From: Phytoseiulus persimilis
Lineage: Eukaryota > Arthropoda > Arachnida > Mesostigmata > Phytoseiidae
Length of the DNA stretch: 64,000 nt
Assembly (NCBI GenBank): GCA_037576195.1
Contig: CM075102.1
Coordinates: 49,100,745-49,164,744 of the forward strand
Direction of reading: 5' to 3'
In this document: positions 1 to 13,955 of the stretch, piece by piece
How positions within the stretch are numbered: the stretch's first letter is position 1
Layout: every line of letters begins with the position of its first letter
Notes under the pieces: model-generated
Databases searched by the model: none
What the model was told of the DNA's origin: nothing
Seen by the model: the letters and a program-made list of their open reading frames with translations, nothing else
Program-made: the position numbers and the translations under genes

Positions 1-79
1 TGCCGTCTTCCTCCAGGCGAGATAGACCTTCTTGGAAGGGGTTGACGTAGTCGCCAGCTTTGACAAGCACTCGTAACGC
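1..79 (-). CDS. Possible partial exon of an unidentified gene running off the left edge
   Basis: On the minus strand, bases 79 down to 1 are open and read with a protein-like composition (includes VKAGDYVNPFQEGLSRLEED). A candidate splice acceptor (GCCTCTGAAG) sits just upstream, at the high-coordinate side. No family was recognised and the segment is only about 26 codons, so a chance open frame is quite possible. If it is real, the gene continues to the left of this window and its upstream exons should lie further right on the minus strand, where I could not find any. Confidence 0.22.
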
Positions 80-1703
80 TTCAGAGGCACCCGTGCAGAG
101 GAAACCCGTGTTCTGTCTCTCGCTCGCAAAGCTTTCGCTCGACTTCGGCAACCCGAAACGCCGCGACATGCGTGTGGATTCCCAGGATGAGAGGAGCGTC
201 CGGAAAGAGATAGTCGGGAGGATGAAAGCAAGCCCCCGGACTAGTGTTGTGACTTGAACGCAGACTTCTTTCCGCGTGTTATGCCGGTGATATTCCGGAA
301 AGAGTTCCGGCGTCGCCGTTCTCCTTATGGGTTGCATAATGACCTACTCCGTCCGGTTTCGCGTGTCAAGCTCGCGTGTGGAGAAAAGACGTGCGCGCGT
401 GCTCAAACAAAACTTTGTTCAGAAATCCCGTCCGAACTGGACGCAGTGGTCTCTTATCGTCCCAGTGGATGTCCTCCATTCCGCCCAGAAGGGAAAATCT
501 GTCTTCCTCGGCTGCCGGCAGCCTCAGAACCAGCGGGACCAAAGCCGGAACTTTCGTCTTGTTCTCCGCATCCTTTTTATGAGCGGATGCATGGTTCTAT
601 CTCGGGTCTTGTGCCGGAACAGTTCCTATATGGAATGCGTGCCGGCAAGCGAACTCCGCGAAATCAACAGGCAAACATCATTCACTCTATGAGCTACTGT
701 TGTGGTGTTGCGGCATCAACGGCAGCCAACGCGATCGGGGGCAAATTTTGTCTCTGACACAGGGGAACGCTCGATGAAGACGTTTCTAAGGTAGCAGACG
801 AACTCCCTCGCTGTCCATTGACGCGACCCAAATCGGTCCCCCCGCCGAAGCTGACAGGAATCTTGTCTTCAATTTTTCTGGTGAGTGAAACTCGTCTGAA
901 GGAAACAGGAATATTGTTTCGAGGAGGCATGCGGTGGATATACGTCGGGTGAATATCGATCCCGCTTCCGGTCGGAGGAGATGAGCTTCGAACATTCGAT
1001 CGATCCGACTGGGCGAACATCGAGTCACGGAGGCAATGCGCGCAGGAGTCGTCCATCGACGGAATTGATTCCGCTCAATCTTGTTCGAGATTCGCGACCT
1101 TGTCTCTCGCATCGAGAGTACTCCCCTCGTGAGTATCGTGCGCTAAGCGTCACAAGTCACAACACGTAGCGGTGAGGCGAACAGGTAGCCATCTCGATTT
1201 TGAGCCTTGAATAAGTGGGATGCAATCGAAGTCGCTCTCGATTCAGCAAGCGGAATTCCGGGCGGTCGAAAGTTTCCCCGAAACCGATTGCTTGAGATCA
1301 ATCCCGCGAGGAAACTGTTGCCTGATGGATATAACGAGGGAAGCGAACCACATGAACGATATCCGTTTCCGGGTTCAAGGCGCAGATTTCCCGTCTCCAT
1401 GAATGAATCACCACATTGCATCGCGCGTTGAACAGTTCCTGTTTTTGAATGTCTTCCGACGAAGCCAGAGACTCTCACTCGGAATATGCAGATAAGGTTC
1501 CCGCTGTCGAGGCCTCCTCAAACACGATCATCGACAGGAGACAACCTCCCGCCGACAGCTCCGTCCTCACAGAGAGACCGACGGTTTGCGAAGAGCACCG
1601 GAGTTCCCGGACACGTTCGACACGACGCAACACCTACTGAGGCCAACAGCTGCCCGGAGTTCAACCAGAGCGTCGACTCATCGAAATCTCTCAAACGCGA
1701 ACT

Positions 1704-1726
1704 CCCCCCCCCCCCCCCCCCCCCCC
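1704..1726. repeat. Poly(C) run, about 23 bases
   Basis: An uninterrupted run of about 23 cytosines. It is one of four long C/G homopolymers in the window, and it creates spurious proline- or glycine-rich open frames on both strands. Confidence 0.9.
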
Positions 1727-4405
1727 GCTTCTGTGTGTCATCGGAACAGTTTGGGACTGTTTTGGCTCCGCAGAGACATGAAAATTCCAATCGCCGGTTC
1801 GCTTAACAGGGGCTGTCTCATAATATTGCCGGTAGTCCACCCAGAGGACCGCGGTCGGCCTAATGGAGCGACCAGAGAAGCTAATCAACGACCAAAGCAT
1901 AATCCCTGTTATTGCGAGCGAGGATCGATCCCGAGTCTGCAAAGATTGCCAGGTATGAACTACGATCTGCAGCCCCTTGGAATTTCTCGATCAGGGAACG
2001 TTCTTGAAACGCTATGGGAAACCAACTCTTTCGACGGCTCCCGCCATTCTAGTTCACGAAGAAAGAGTTTTCAACACCCTTGATGAAAAACTCCGAAGAA
2101 CTACCACAGATTGTCGCGAGAGTCAACCGATCACAGAGCCCACATGAATTTCGAGGAAGAGTCCTCGAGTTTGGTTCCAAGACCCAGGATTAAACAGGTC
2201 GGGGTTGTCACTTGATGAAGATGCTGAGATGCTGAACCCCGGGGCTTATCAACACCGAGAGTTCCAGCTCTCTCTAGACGCTCGAGAGTATTCTCGTCTC
2301 TGCTCGGATTGAGTCACTCTGGTCGTCTGAGGAGCTCTCACCCGCCTCCCAGGCATCCAAGTGAAACAAGCATTCAGCGGAAAATCAGACGGCTCCCAAG
2401 CTCGCGATCCTACGCTGGGAGTGAGCGGGCTGGAGAATGTTGCTCGAAACAGCCCAGTCTAGTTTCCTAAGCAATCGGTTGCAGGCGATGAAGTGATGGA
2501 CGCCGAATACGGAGCCTATTCTTAGCAGAAGCCCGTTCTGTACCTCAGGGCTCCCTGCTCGTCGCGAAACTTTCCAGCTTGGCGCCGACCGGAACTTGAT
2601 GCGCACGGCATACGCGTAAGTTCAGGATTCAGGATCCGTAGACCACCCCTGGGCCCTGGATTTCAGGCCCAAGCCAGCTAGTCAGGTCCGGGGCCCTGAC
2701 TCTGCCGACCATAGAAGAAATGATTTCTCTGTTAGCTATGGTTGGCCGGCGTTTTCATTCGACTTCTTTCACAGGGAACTAATTTCAGAGGAACAGTTTC
2801 ACGCTTTGACGAAAGTTGACCATAACTGAGAGAGGAGAACAATTTTTAATGTCGATGGGGCCTCGAGGTCCCAGACGCGGCTCACGGGGGCTCGGGAATC
2901 CCGTTCCGCGGCAGCCCCTCGCGGATACGCTGTTCGTTGTTAAAGCTTTTTGGGGGTTTGATAGGGAGAATCGGTAACAAGCAAGCAGATTTTCAAAATT
3001 TCCAAAAAAAACTAAAAGTTTGATCGGACTACGAGCTGTCTCTCGAATTGGTTTGTGTAAACATCGCGTATCGCCGGACCGGCTTCGATTTTAGAATTCT
3101 CTAGAATACGCCAGGGCTTTTCCGAACGCAATCCGTCTCCTTTAATTCGAAGACTATGAGATCTCAGGAGTCTCGATCCGATAACAAGTCCGAACAGCGG
3201 GGAAAAGAGGGAGAGGGCGACGATATCAACTTCATTGGAAGTCGAGGAGTCTTGGATCTCCCCGAGCCGGATTTCAATGTCGCTTTAGTTGAATCTCGCC
3301 AGAATCGAGTTTACAATGAGTCTGGGAGGGTTTTGGAGATTGGTTTTTCGCCCTCGTCAACCGGTTCCTAGCTAAGCAAGAACGCAGTCAAGCGTTTGGC
3401 GGTCTGGCTCTGTAACATCATTGAATATGCAGGCGACAGTTTTTTTCTGCGTCAGCTCCGCTGAACCGGCTACAGAGTGCGCGCTCGGATGTCGCTAAAC
3501 TCTCCCTTCGGCTGTCGGCTTCAAGCAGACTCAGACTCGAGGGAGAGTTTTCCCGACAGAAGATAACGTCCCGTTTCAGTCCGATGCTCCTTTTTCCGGC
3601 GTTCGCTACTCCCTCCGAGTTGCCACAAAAATCACACAGCTGATGGCTCGAAGGTGGACATGCGGAGTCCGAGGCCGCCCCAAGGAACTCAAGATCAAGC
3701 AGACGCGTCCCGGCATCCGTGGGAGTCCTCGGGCGGTCCGTTGATTGTATATTAGATCGTCTAATCTGGGAGTCGATCCCACTATTTAAAGGAAGCTCTG
3801 TGCATTCGTATGACGTCACTGAAACGACGACGACTAAGCCAACGGCAGCCGAGGAGACTTAGTTGTTCGAACACCGCATGGAGGTCAATAAGGGAGATCT
3901 TCGCGTTCAGCTGCGGCTTGTTGCTATTCTCATGAGCTGGCTCTTCGAGACCGCGAGCGTCGTAAAGCCTCGAGGACTACCAGCTGCGTCGTAAAGGTCA
4001 CCCAGGAGGAGGATGGATGCTGCTCCGGCGGCTATTTCTACCAAAAGTGTACTGACACCAGCCGTAATGAAAAGCGACAGGCCGAGATCTCGCAAGTGAT
4101 TGCTGGCGAGACGCTCGACGTCCCAGACGGGTAACCGGTACCTTCCTCGGCCTCGGCTGTCACGGAGTGAAATCGCGCCTGGATCGGAACGAAGAAGCAG
4201 CCGAGCTCCGGAATGAGCTCATGGTCGCTCACGAGGGCGGCCAGCGGACGAATCAACCGAGCTGACGGTCTGTTGGCTGTACACGTGTCCTATATTGGAA
4301 ATGAGTCCGAGATGTTCCAAGTCCCTTTTTCAATTTCCAGGAGTCATATGAGATCGTATTCAGGGACTCCATCTCATTCCTCGCTGCCTTGTCAGAGCGC
4401 GCTTT

Positions 4406-4464
4406 GATTCGCTGAAACTTTTCCGAGGGGGATTCGCTGAAACTTTTCCGAGGGGGATTCGCTG
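4406..4464. repeat. 25-bp tandem duplication
   Basis: Two exact copies of a 25-bp unit (4406-4430 and 4431-4455, beginning GATTCGCTGAAAC) are followed by nine bases of a third. It looks like a local slippage or duplication event in noncoding DNA. Confidence 0.85.
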
Positions 4465-7400
4465 CAGCTGCTTAGCTGTGACATAAGACGACGAGTATTT
4501 TTTTCGGCATGGGACGGACTCAGGTTCCCTCTCCTTCGGGGCCGTCGTCGAAATTCCATATGTTGCGACGTCTCATGCGAAAGCGAGGAACTCCGCACAC
4601 TCGAGATTTCCATCCGCCTTCTCTGTGATATTCCTCCCGAAAGCCTAATCTCGCGCGCCGAGAGCACGTGAAGGGAAGTTTCTTGTGCCTTTGTGCTTTT
4701 TGCGCCCGTCCGCTCCGCAGCCCGGCACTTGTCATTCGGAGCAGCGGACTCCACTGAAAGTCGAAGAACAGGCAACGACGAGTCGTCGGGACGGCGCGGC
4801 GGTCTCATTCTACCTTCTCCTCGACGGATAGCGCGATGCACGAACTGATTGCGATCGATGCGTGTTATTCGGTGACGAGGAAAGGACTCGACTCGAGGAC
4901 AACTCGACCGCAAGCGTGTTACCTGCAGCTGCAATCCTGTGCTCATGGGCAACGACATTGCAAGTCAGGTGTTATGTTCCCCATGGTAATGGGATTCGGA
5001 CTCGAAGAAGATTTCTATTGAGTGGATATTCAGTACCGAGATATGTGATCATCACGGGTGCCGTGTACATGGGAACTCAATCCCGAGAACGGCGACCCTC
5101 GTATCACTGAGTGGAGCGGACCTTCTCGAGATCGACTCCGGTTCCAAGATCGCACAAGGGTTTCAATCGCTTTGCGATGTAGGAAGCGCTCCTCCCAAGT
5201 GAGCAGCGTGATCCCAATGCAAAAGCCTTCGTCTTCTACAGAACCGAGGGTCAACTGCTGATGAAAGAGGCTTCTATGGGGCTCGGTTTCATCCGAAAAG
5301 CATATCGGTGCTCATTCGGGATTCCAGTCTCGTGTGGCGAGAATTAAATTCCGCCTTGAATGTGTGGACTATTCTTAGAGAGGACTCATCTCAAGTCTGA
5401 CCTTCACGACGATGCAGCGTTCGCTCACTGAATTCAGTGTCCACATCGTCTACTCATCAGGTTTTCCTCCTCCTCGAGCTACCTCCCGCATGTTGCGATG
5501 CCAGTGGCCGAGCACGCCGGAGTTTGCTCTCGGGGAGAGCCCAACAAATCAATGAGGTTCCCGGCTGGCTTCGTCTTGCATTCTCCTGCGGCGCAGCACC
5601 CATAAATCGTGACGTTCCTAGAAGCCGCGGGGAATGAACCAATTTCGCCGAGAGGAGGGGATGCGATTGAGTGTGAACGGAGACATGCCGAGACGAAAAC
5701 GCCAGTGCAGTCGGAGTGGACTTCGCGGCCGCCGGCATGAAGGGGAACCCGTTGTTCCTGTCCGGCAGTATAGCACAATCCTGCAGACTTCTGCAAAATC
5801 GATGATCTCGACTCTGGAGATAGGTCTCGATGGAGTTCGAGGAACGGATTTTTCATCCTCTAAACGTCGAGCTGATCACAGGACAGCTGCTCCACGCGCT
5901 GCCGGATCGACGCTCGAAGTGTGTTGATCGACTGCGTCTGATAAGACGTATCCTACGTTAACAGACACTTGAGCGAATTCGAGCGTCGTGCAACACTGTT
6001 TCACAGTCGCAAGTCTCACAATCTACCGAAATCCACTGTAGCCATGATACTGAAGGAAAGAGAACGAATGGCGTGTTCACCCCTGCAAGCTTGCGTCCAC
6101 CAAGTCTGCTTTCGAAGCTTGCTGAACCAGTTCAATTTATACCGGGAGGTGTCGAATAACTTCTCTCCAGGCTGTTCTCCTCCCGAAAACGGCGAACGCT
6201 CGATGGTGAGGTGGTCCGGAGTCGACTTGGACGTCAGCCGGACTCAGTCAGCTGTGTTACCTTTTTTGTTCTGCTGCGAAATATATTTCCTCCCTCTCGT
6301 GAGTTAACTTGAGGCATCTGGATGATTCTGAGAGCGATTTTTCCCCTTGGCGTTCGAAGCGGATTCGGATTGGCCAAGTTTCCCCGATGTCTCTTGGAAG
6401 AGGCATGGATTCCGTTGAAATACGGTTTATTTGGGAAGCAACCTGTAATCTTCCGTGCAAACTCATCACATAATACAGAGAGTTCTCCATAGCATCCAAT
6501 TTTCCGCAATACGGAAAATCAGGTCAACTTGGAGGACTACGCCACAGGCTTGATGGATCTCTGGCGGGAGTTGGAGTAGGTGTCGCTGGAGTTTCAAGTC
6601 GCTTGTCCTCGCATCACGATGCACGCAGAGGGCCTCAATTCACGCCCTCGTCAATCTCGGTCATGAGAAAGCGTGGCACCCACGCTCCTTGGGCTGGCGC
6701 TCAACATCTGGTGAAGAAACCGTATTTTCTTTACGAGAAACCCTGAACAATAAGACGGACACGTGTGGCCCCCCTCGTGGTCCTATCTCAGTGGTCGAAA
6801 TGAAGCTCCCATCCTCTTGGAAACGCTGAGATACGCCAACGGTCTATTAGTTGTCGAGCGTGCTGTCCTTGAACGTGACTTGTCGACCCACTAACCCTCC
6901 GGTGAGCGAAGTGCGTGCTCGACAGTTGCGCAATAGACTCGCGTTGTCTGTCGCGGCTTGCCGAAGTCGACCTGGAGTGTTGGTTATAAAAGAACAACGG
7001 GGACGAAGTAAGAAGAACATCGGGAAAGCGCTGGCTGGAAAGGCGAACGATCGACACCTCCGACAAGCGTCAACCGATTGGCTGGGCCAGCTGGGGGTGA
7101 CGCTTAATCTTAGTAACCTGTCCTCGCGCTGACAGTTATCCTGTTTGTTACTAATTCGCACTGACGTCGTCCGAGAGGCTGCTCACAGGATTTAACTCGC
7201 GCTGACTCTTATTGGGGCATCGTATTCTGCTCTGATCAGCGCTTCTGGAAATACGAAGCGGACGCCCGCTCACAACCTGAACCTCTTTCGTGTTGATCGT
7301 GTCACCAAACAACAACAAGGGTTTGCGGCCGCACGGTTTCGTAAGCTCTCGCGCTCTCAACCAATAGCGCTGCTCTCCGAGAAAGCGACGGCATTCATGG

Positions 7401-10400
7401 GAGAGGAGTGCACCGCGTGGTTCTCGCATCTGACCTCTCTGGCGCTAGATCACAAAAGTTCTCTGTAAGGATATCTTCCGATGAGGAACCAATCATCTTA
7501 GGAATCGTTATAGGTAGCCGCTTGTGCTCGGTCGCATTCTTAACCTGAGTTCGTTCTGCATCGAAACAGCTCCGTCTCGAGCTCCGTGGCGTCGGAATTT
7601 CCGAGCCGAGTCGAGACAGGCGTGTCGGGGCGACACAGCGTTGTTATGGTCTGGCTTAGAATGTGTGGAGTTGTCATGTCGGAGGTCGACTTGGAAGTTG
7701 CCTTCCCTGGCAGGAAGTTTGAGTCAGGAACATACCAAATCAGATGTACCGTGCGCAACGCGCCGGGTCTCTTGGTGGGTCGGAGCACTAGGAATGAAGG
7801 GTTGGAATTTCCTGCGATCCATATCGCTCGGACACTGGTGACGTTTGCGAACAGATGCTATGCGAACAGGAGTGTAGTTATGCCGTTCTGCTTCAGCTTG
7901 ATGTGTGCCGGCACGACCAGCGCCGGTATTTGCACGAATGGCTGTTGATGGTCGATGGAGCGTCGGCGCTCACCAAACTATGATGCTATAGCTCTCCGGG
8001 GAAAACCGCTCTCTGGAAGGAAGTGGGATGATCCGCTGAAAACGAACCGCCGCGTTCACAACGATGCGAATGCGGCTCGTTGGAGAAGAATCTGTGCGTG
8101 AATAGCTAGCGAAGCACAGCGGGAATGAGTTTCGAACACAGTTCTCTCGCAACTTTCATTGGGTGGCGTTCCCGCCGGGTGCGCGAGTATCGAGCTGCTC
8201 AGTTTGTCTTGAAAAACTGAAAAATCATTGGGCACCTCGACGATAATTGAATATGACCGAAATACGATTAACAAGACTTGTATTTCATCGAACTGCTGTC
8301 TGGATATGAGGACAGTGCAAAAAAGTGAACAAGTTCGGAAAGAATGAAGAGCTCGAGGAGTTGGAGGTCCTGAAACGGAATAGTATTTTTGGGTTGCCAA
8401 CGGTTTGCTAAACGGCTCTTGAGGATTGGAATTTGGAGGATGTGCTTCTGTCAACGGTTGTTCGACTGTACTATGAGCAACGTAGAGCTCGAATAGTCCT
8501 CATCTGCGGTAGCCGTCAGGGAGCTCAGTCTTGCCTTCAGCTTGGTCGTCGAAGCGGCTCCCGGGATTGTAAGTTTGACCTTGTGTCAAAATATCGACAT
8601 TTCCGCGTGTTCATGTGGAGAACCTCTTCATCATGGCTCGTTTCGCCGGCTCTCTCCCTCTCGCGCTCTCGGCGGCCCGAGTCGCCTGCGAGTTTGACTC
8701 AAACAGCCGGGCGAACCGAGACGAACAGGGAGAAATTCGTGGGTAAAAAACACTTTTCCGCCGGTTCTAGTCACTCGCGACATCTGATCCGCTCTCTGCT
8801 CCGCCGCTGATTCGAGGCACTTCACGGAAAATCGAGCGGAAGTTTCGCGGAAAGTCTGATGCCGATGCGTTGCCGAGCAACGGATTCATTTCTGGAGCTG
8901 CATACGAGCTCGTCGATTGACGGCGCGTTTCCACGCCGACAGCTTACCGTTTGTCAGATTTCCGCGGGAGGTGCGCGCGCGAACCCGCGGTGCGGCTCGG
9001 TGGAGAGGAATTTCGGATCATCTTTCGGAGGATTTCAGCCTGTGAGAAAATCAGACGGCTCGTGGGAAGCTCTTCGGGAACGCGCCGGAGGATCCCAGTG
9101 GAGCCGGTTGACGTCTGCATATTTCATTATCGGTGTTTCTGTGTAGTGAGTCAAGAACTCGAGGAGAACGAATGATTCCCAGTTGGGTTCCGTTCAACTG
9201 AGATCTGGGCAATTCGCCCGGCTTTTATAACCTTTTGTTGGAAGCGATCACAGTGGCGCCCTCGAGCGACGATCATCGGAGGCGAACAAAACCCCGTCTC
9301 TCGAAACCAATAGCCAGGATACACATTACGGGCGCCATATCTATCGCGGGAGGCATAAACCCAGCTACTCTGAACTGAAATCCGGAGATCAGAGCTCGGG
9401 GTCTTATGAATTTCCGGTGTGAGGTCATTCTCGTCTTCTTGGGAACAAAGAACATGAGCGCTCGGTATAAGAAAATCGAGTCTCACGAATTCAATTTGAA
9501 AAGTTAGCCACTCAGATCTCATCCAACGTTCTCCCGCGCGAGAAGGGGTCGAGCGGGACGATGAACAAGTTACAGACATCGTGATTCCATTCGTCAATGA
9601 GCCGGCTGTGCAGGTGGTGTAGCGGGTCATCAACGAACAGGAACGCCCTCCAGTTGTGGTGGCTTGCAACTACCGCGACCAGTTGTGGGAGTTGCCCACT
9701 CGGTGTCGCTGGCTTCAAATCCGGCGCAGCCACGCCGTCATCCGCAGTGAGCCACGCTTCGGTCGACGTAGTGCTGGTCGAGTTCTGGCGAGGGACGCAC
9801 GAGAAGAATCGTCTCCCGCAAGTGCATCCGGCTCCGCTCGGCAGAACCAACAGGGAGCGGGTGGAGGAGAGAGGGGTAATGGGCCAAGGTCTCTCTGATA
9901 CCCCTACATTGCGGGCGCATTGCCGCCAACTTTTTGCGAGGCTAAACTGCTCCAGTCTTCGGTTGCCGATAGGATTGTAGCGCAATGTCTCCCGTCGGCT
10001 GATTGTACTCGTTGGATGCGATGATTCGAACAGAAGAAAAAGATCGGCCTCAGAGCCATTAATATGGATCTCGGAGAAGGCGATCTCCTCAGAGTTTCGG
10101 TTCGCTGTCAAAATTCCATCGTTGTGTCATTCTTGACCGACTCTGCTGAGGGAGTAGTCGGGAAGGTTTCCGGCAATTCTGACGTTTTCAGGGCCTTCCT
10201 TCCCATTGACCAGAGATTCCTCTATCGGTACTCTGCTCAGTGACGAGCTCAGCCCGTTCAAAATGCTATGGCCTGCTTGGCTTGTACACCTCCAGATTCT
10301 GGAGTTTGGCTGAACATGTTGGGTGAAACGACTTCGACTTTCGCTCGGGGCACTCGTTGGAGATTAGGATGCGGTTGATTCTGCCGGCGCTCCCGTCGAT

Positions 10401-11955
10401 GACGATGACGGCAGACCTTGCCTTGTTCGTGAGCGGCTTCTTTAGCGGCAGTATATCGGCGTCGCAATTGTGAGAAGAAGCCTCATGAACGCACCAACGG
10501 CTTAACAAACGCACGTATTCGCTCGTGGAGTCTCGGGAAGCTCTCCCTCCGAGTTTGAGCTGGGTCGGCGCCCGACGTGGAGTCGAGGAGACCGACGGAA
10601 CGTTCAAACAGCTCCCGTTGGAGCGGTTTTAGTTGTCTCAGAAATTTCTCGAGAGTCGACTCCGTTCCTAAAATACTTGCACAGCGGCGCGATCGCTCAG
10701 GGCAACAACGTGCTGATCGCCGCGGGCTGCCAAGTTACACTCTTCGGGAATAAAGTGTGCGTCGCCATGGGTTCTCAGTTTTCGTGCGCTGGCTTTCCAG
10801 TCAAAAAAGTCTGAGAGATACTTTGACGCGGGATTCCCACGATGTCGAGGACAGCGTCTCTCGTCGACTCGTCCCCGGCGGGGTCTCGGCGTACGGATCG
10901 AGCAAATACTCTTGTCCTCTCAGCCAGAGCGCAGTGAGAGCCAGGAGTCGACTAGGCCTCATTTCCGTCTCCCTGCTCCCGGAAACGGATCCGGCTAATG
11001 AGGCTTCGTTCGGGAGGTATTAGAAGATGCCGCATCTCGAACTTTCTAAAGAGCGAGTTTCCTCGAGCCCATAACGCTGTCTGTTGCGATTGTCCCCGAG
11101 CGCTACGTGTAGCTCGAGAGTGTTTTTAAAAACTCGCGATTCCATATCCGCTTCGGCTGAACCCCAGGAGTACCCGTCATGCGCGTTACTTTTTCCCGCG
11201 ATACAAGCTTGCTGCGAGCGAGCACGACCGATTCTAGGGCGTGGTTCGTGCGAATCTCCCACATCCGTTCCGTTCAGGAAAATTCCGGGGAAACAGGAGC
11301 GGGAGCTCGAACTTCCGCTGTGGCGATTGATGGGCGGGAAGGCGTACGATGAAATCAACGGTTCCCGAGTTCAGACTTTGGTTCCATTGGACTTGAACCT
11401 CTCTCACCGAGTCCTTGTCCAGTTTTTGAGAATTTTCCCTCACTGTAGGGCTGCTAGTTTCTTTCCTCCTCTCGATAAGCAGCACGGTCTCGAGTCAGGA
11501 GCTTATCGGCACGCTCCGGGTAGCTGGATGGGATGCTCCCGAGGAAGGTCCAGGTCGCGTTTTCTCCTCACTAAACTCGCCAGTATGATAAGTGACACCG
11601 GAGTCGAATCCATGAAGAGCTCCATACTGAGCCGTGCTACTCGTACTCTGTTCGAAGCGATTCCCGATGATCCTGACGAGACGCCTCGAACCTTCCACCA
11701 GGATTCTTTGTCGAGTCGCAGAATTCGTCCGTATTCTTACCAGACATCCTCTTGTTCCAGGTGAGTGATCCGATCGGTTCATACTCTGATTTCGAGCGCC
11801 CGCGGGGTTCGTTTACATGGGAAGCTACCGGCGGTAGGATAAACTGCTCAGTGCCGTTCGGTTCGCTGACTACTCGGTTCATCCGCGCAACGTAGGCTGC
11901 ATCGAATCTCCGACGTATTCCGAGATGCATGGCAGAAAGTGCACGCACTATGCCT

Positions 11956-11977
11956 CCCCCCCCCCCCCCCAAAAAAA
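11956..11977. repeat. Poly(C) run followed by an A run
   Basis: Fifteen cytosines run directly into seven adenines, in noncoding DNA. It is the second of the four C/G homopolymers. Confidence 0.85.
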
Positions 11978-13955
11978 TTTTACGTATCGCTTGGTGCGGA
12001 GAATCTTCTTCAACCCATCCTGGTGCAGCTTCCTTGGAGGGTCAAACGCCCACATTCCTCGGAAGTTTTATCTTTCCTCGTCCCTCTGTTAGCTGAGAGC
12101 TTCCCGAGGAGTCGCCGAGCATCGAGAAATACCAAGAGTGGCTAGAATGTGCACCGGGGAAGTTCCGCGAGGGAACTTCAACAGGTGATTCGGAAACTCG
12201 ACTCCGATAGCGAGCGAGCGAGATTTCCTGGCTCTCCCTGACTCGTCCAGTTCGACATAGAATACGCGGCTGTTCTTACTGAGACATACTTCCTGGCCCC
12301 GGATTGCCTTCCTCTGGGATCGTATTCTATCCGTTAAGCTTCCTCTGCACGGATTTTGAGAAGCCAATCATCCGATTGCGCGGGGAAGAAAGCTGCCCGG
12401 AGTTATCGTATCGGAGGTTCACGCTAGGTCCTCGGGATTTCTGCAGCGATGCACACGTGACCAAGTTCCCAGCCCATATTTGATGGCGCGGGCCAGCATG
12501 GCAAGAACGTAGCTGCAAAACGCCGACCTCGTTCTGAGGTCGGTTCTTGGTATTCTCCAGCTGACCAGCCTCCACAAGTCGGGCTCAAGTTGCAAAACGT
12601 CATCCGTCGTCAAATGGGAACCGCTTTCGAACTTGGCGCCGGGCCCTCTTTCCTTCCTCTGTTTGAGCGCTCCAACAAATGGTCGGAAGCTCAATTTGAC
12701 CGTGCCGTTCGAGTGAGACTCCGAGTCGGAGACTCCTAGCTGTTGGCTTCCGGCTCTCATGGGGGATTAGGTCTGAGGGACAGGGCTTTGAACGCTTCCG
12801 AATAATTGTTTGATGCGGACAAGACACGTCATTGTGGAACCCCAGCTGTTCGATCTGCCCTCTCCGACTGTATGTTACCCTCCCTCTATCCCTCCCCGCA
12901 GTGTATATGTAATGTGGATCCGCGGCAAAACACAGAACCACCCCTCGACGTTGGGAGCGACGTGTTAGTCGCTGACTTAGGCCAGCAAACGAGCAAGCGA
13001 ATCACCCTCCGAGATGACCCACGGCCTCGTCGCTTTTTGGCTGACGTGAGTTCGACAGAGTCATCGGCAGTGGAATATTCCACGAGGCGCTCCTCTGGGC
13101 GCTCGAAGGATTCGCTTCTTGTGCGTCGAGAGCTCGCGGCACGAAGGCCTCAAATGTGAAAACTTTGTGCAGCGACGCTTCGCTTCCCGCTACGAATTAC
13201 GGTGCTTGAAGCCAGTTGTAAAATTATCCGACGAGCGTCGTTAGTGAATAGTCCGTTAGTGAATCGACATTGACACGCCAACTCTGGAGTACCGAGTCCG
13301 CGGAATGGGACGGGGAATCTACTCTGGATCGCTTTTCGCTCTGTGATAGTTCGGATCCGCACTCGCTAGACGTCAACCCCGAAGCCACAACGAATTCGAG
13401 CGCTCGTAGCTTCAACGAAACTCGTGTGATATGAACCCTACGGAATCGCTACCCAACATGATCCACTAGCTCAACGAGAGCTTCAACGCCGCTCGACGCT
13501 AGCGGAAACGCATCGAACACAACATTAATGGAAATTTGAGATATTCATCCAGAGTGGGCTTGTACGTGCATCTCGTCGTTCCGTATCTCGGATCGGAATA
13601 CCTAATCCCCTCATCCATACCTCCACTACACCGAAGCCGGGTTGCATCAGTGGAACCATCGAAGGTCTTGAACGGAAACCGAAGAAATTACCCGAGGAAC
13701 ACCAAAGTCTCACTGTTTATCGTCGTTACCACAAGTTCCGCGACTGATAGATTCGCGCGAACTCGGTCGGAAGGGCGATTGTCGAACTATCGCTCACGAG
13801 GAATAACCCCACGGTACCGAGGGTAGATCCAGTTACCAGGGAGGTCTGTTCAGTGAACGGGCGTATCGTTGAAACTAAGTGTTGAGCATTAGCCGAAAAC
13901 CTCGCCGATTCGGTTTTGATTTTGTGAAGGATTAACAACGGATTAAACCAGCAAT

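Larger units (their letters stand above)
80..13955. other. Long stretch without a recognisable gene, 5' of SNAP25
   Basis: I found no frame on either strand with a recognisable domain or a convincing exon chain. Open frames exist, the longest about 226 codons at 11084-11764, but they are rich in Ser, Arg and Pro, overlap other open frames and match no family I know. The stretch contains two long cytosine runs (1704-1726 and 11956-11970) and a short 25-bp tandem duplication (4406-4464). It presumably includes the promoter and any untranslated exons of SNAP25, whose positions I cannot fix. Confidence 0.5.

Noticed and set aside
1486..2083. Proline-run open frames across the poly(C) tract
   Set aside because: They are created by the homopolymer, which is open in several frames; the flanking sequence is not protein-like.
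9151..10111. Cluster of long overlapping open frames on both strands
   Set aside because: Several frames are open at once, which reflects few stop codons in the local composition. No frame has a recognisable motif or splice support.
11084..11764. 226-codon open frame on the plus strand
   Set aside because: The composition is Ser/Arg/Pro-rich and scattered, no domain is visible, and two other long frames overlap it on the minus strand. One frame of this length can occur by chance in about 50% GC DNA of this size.
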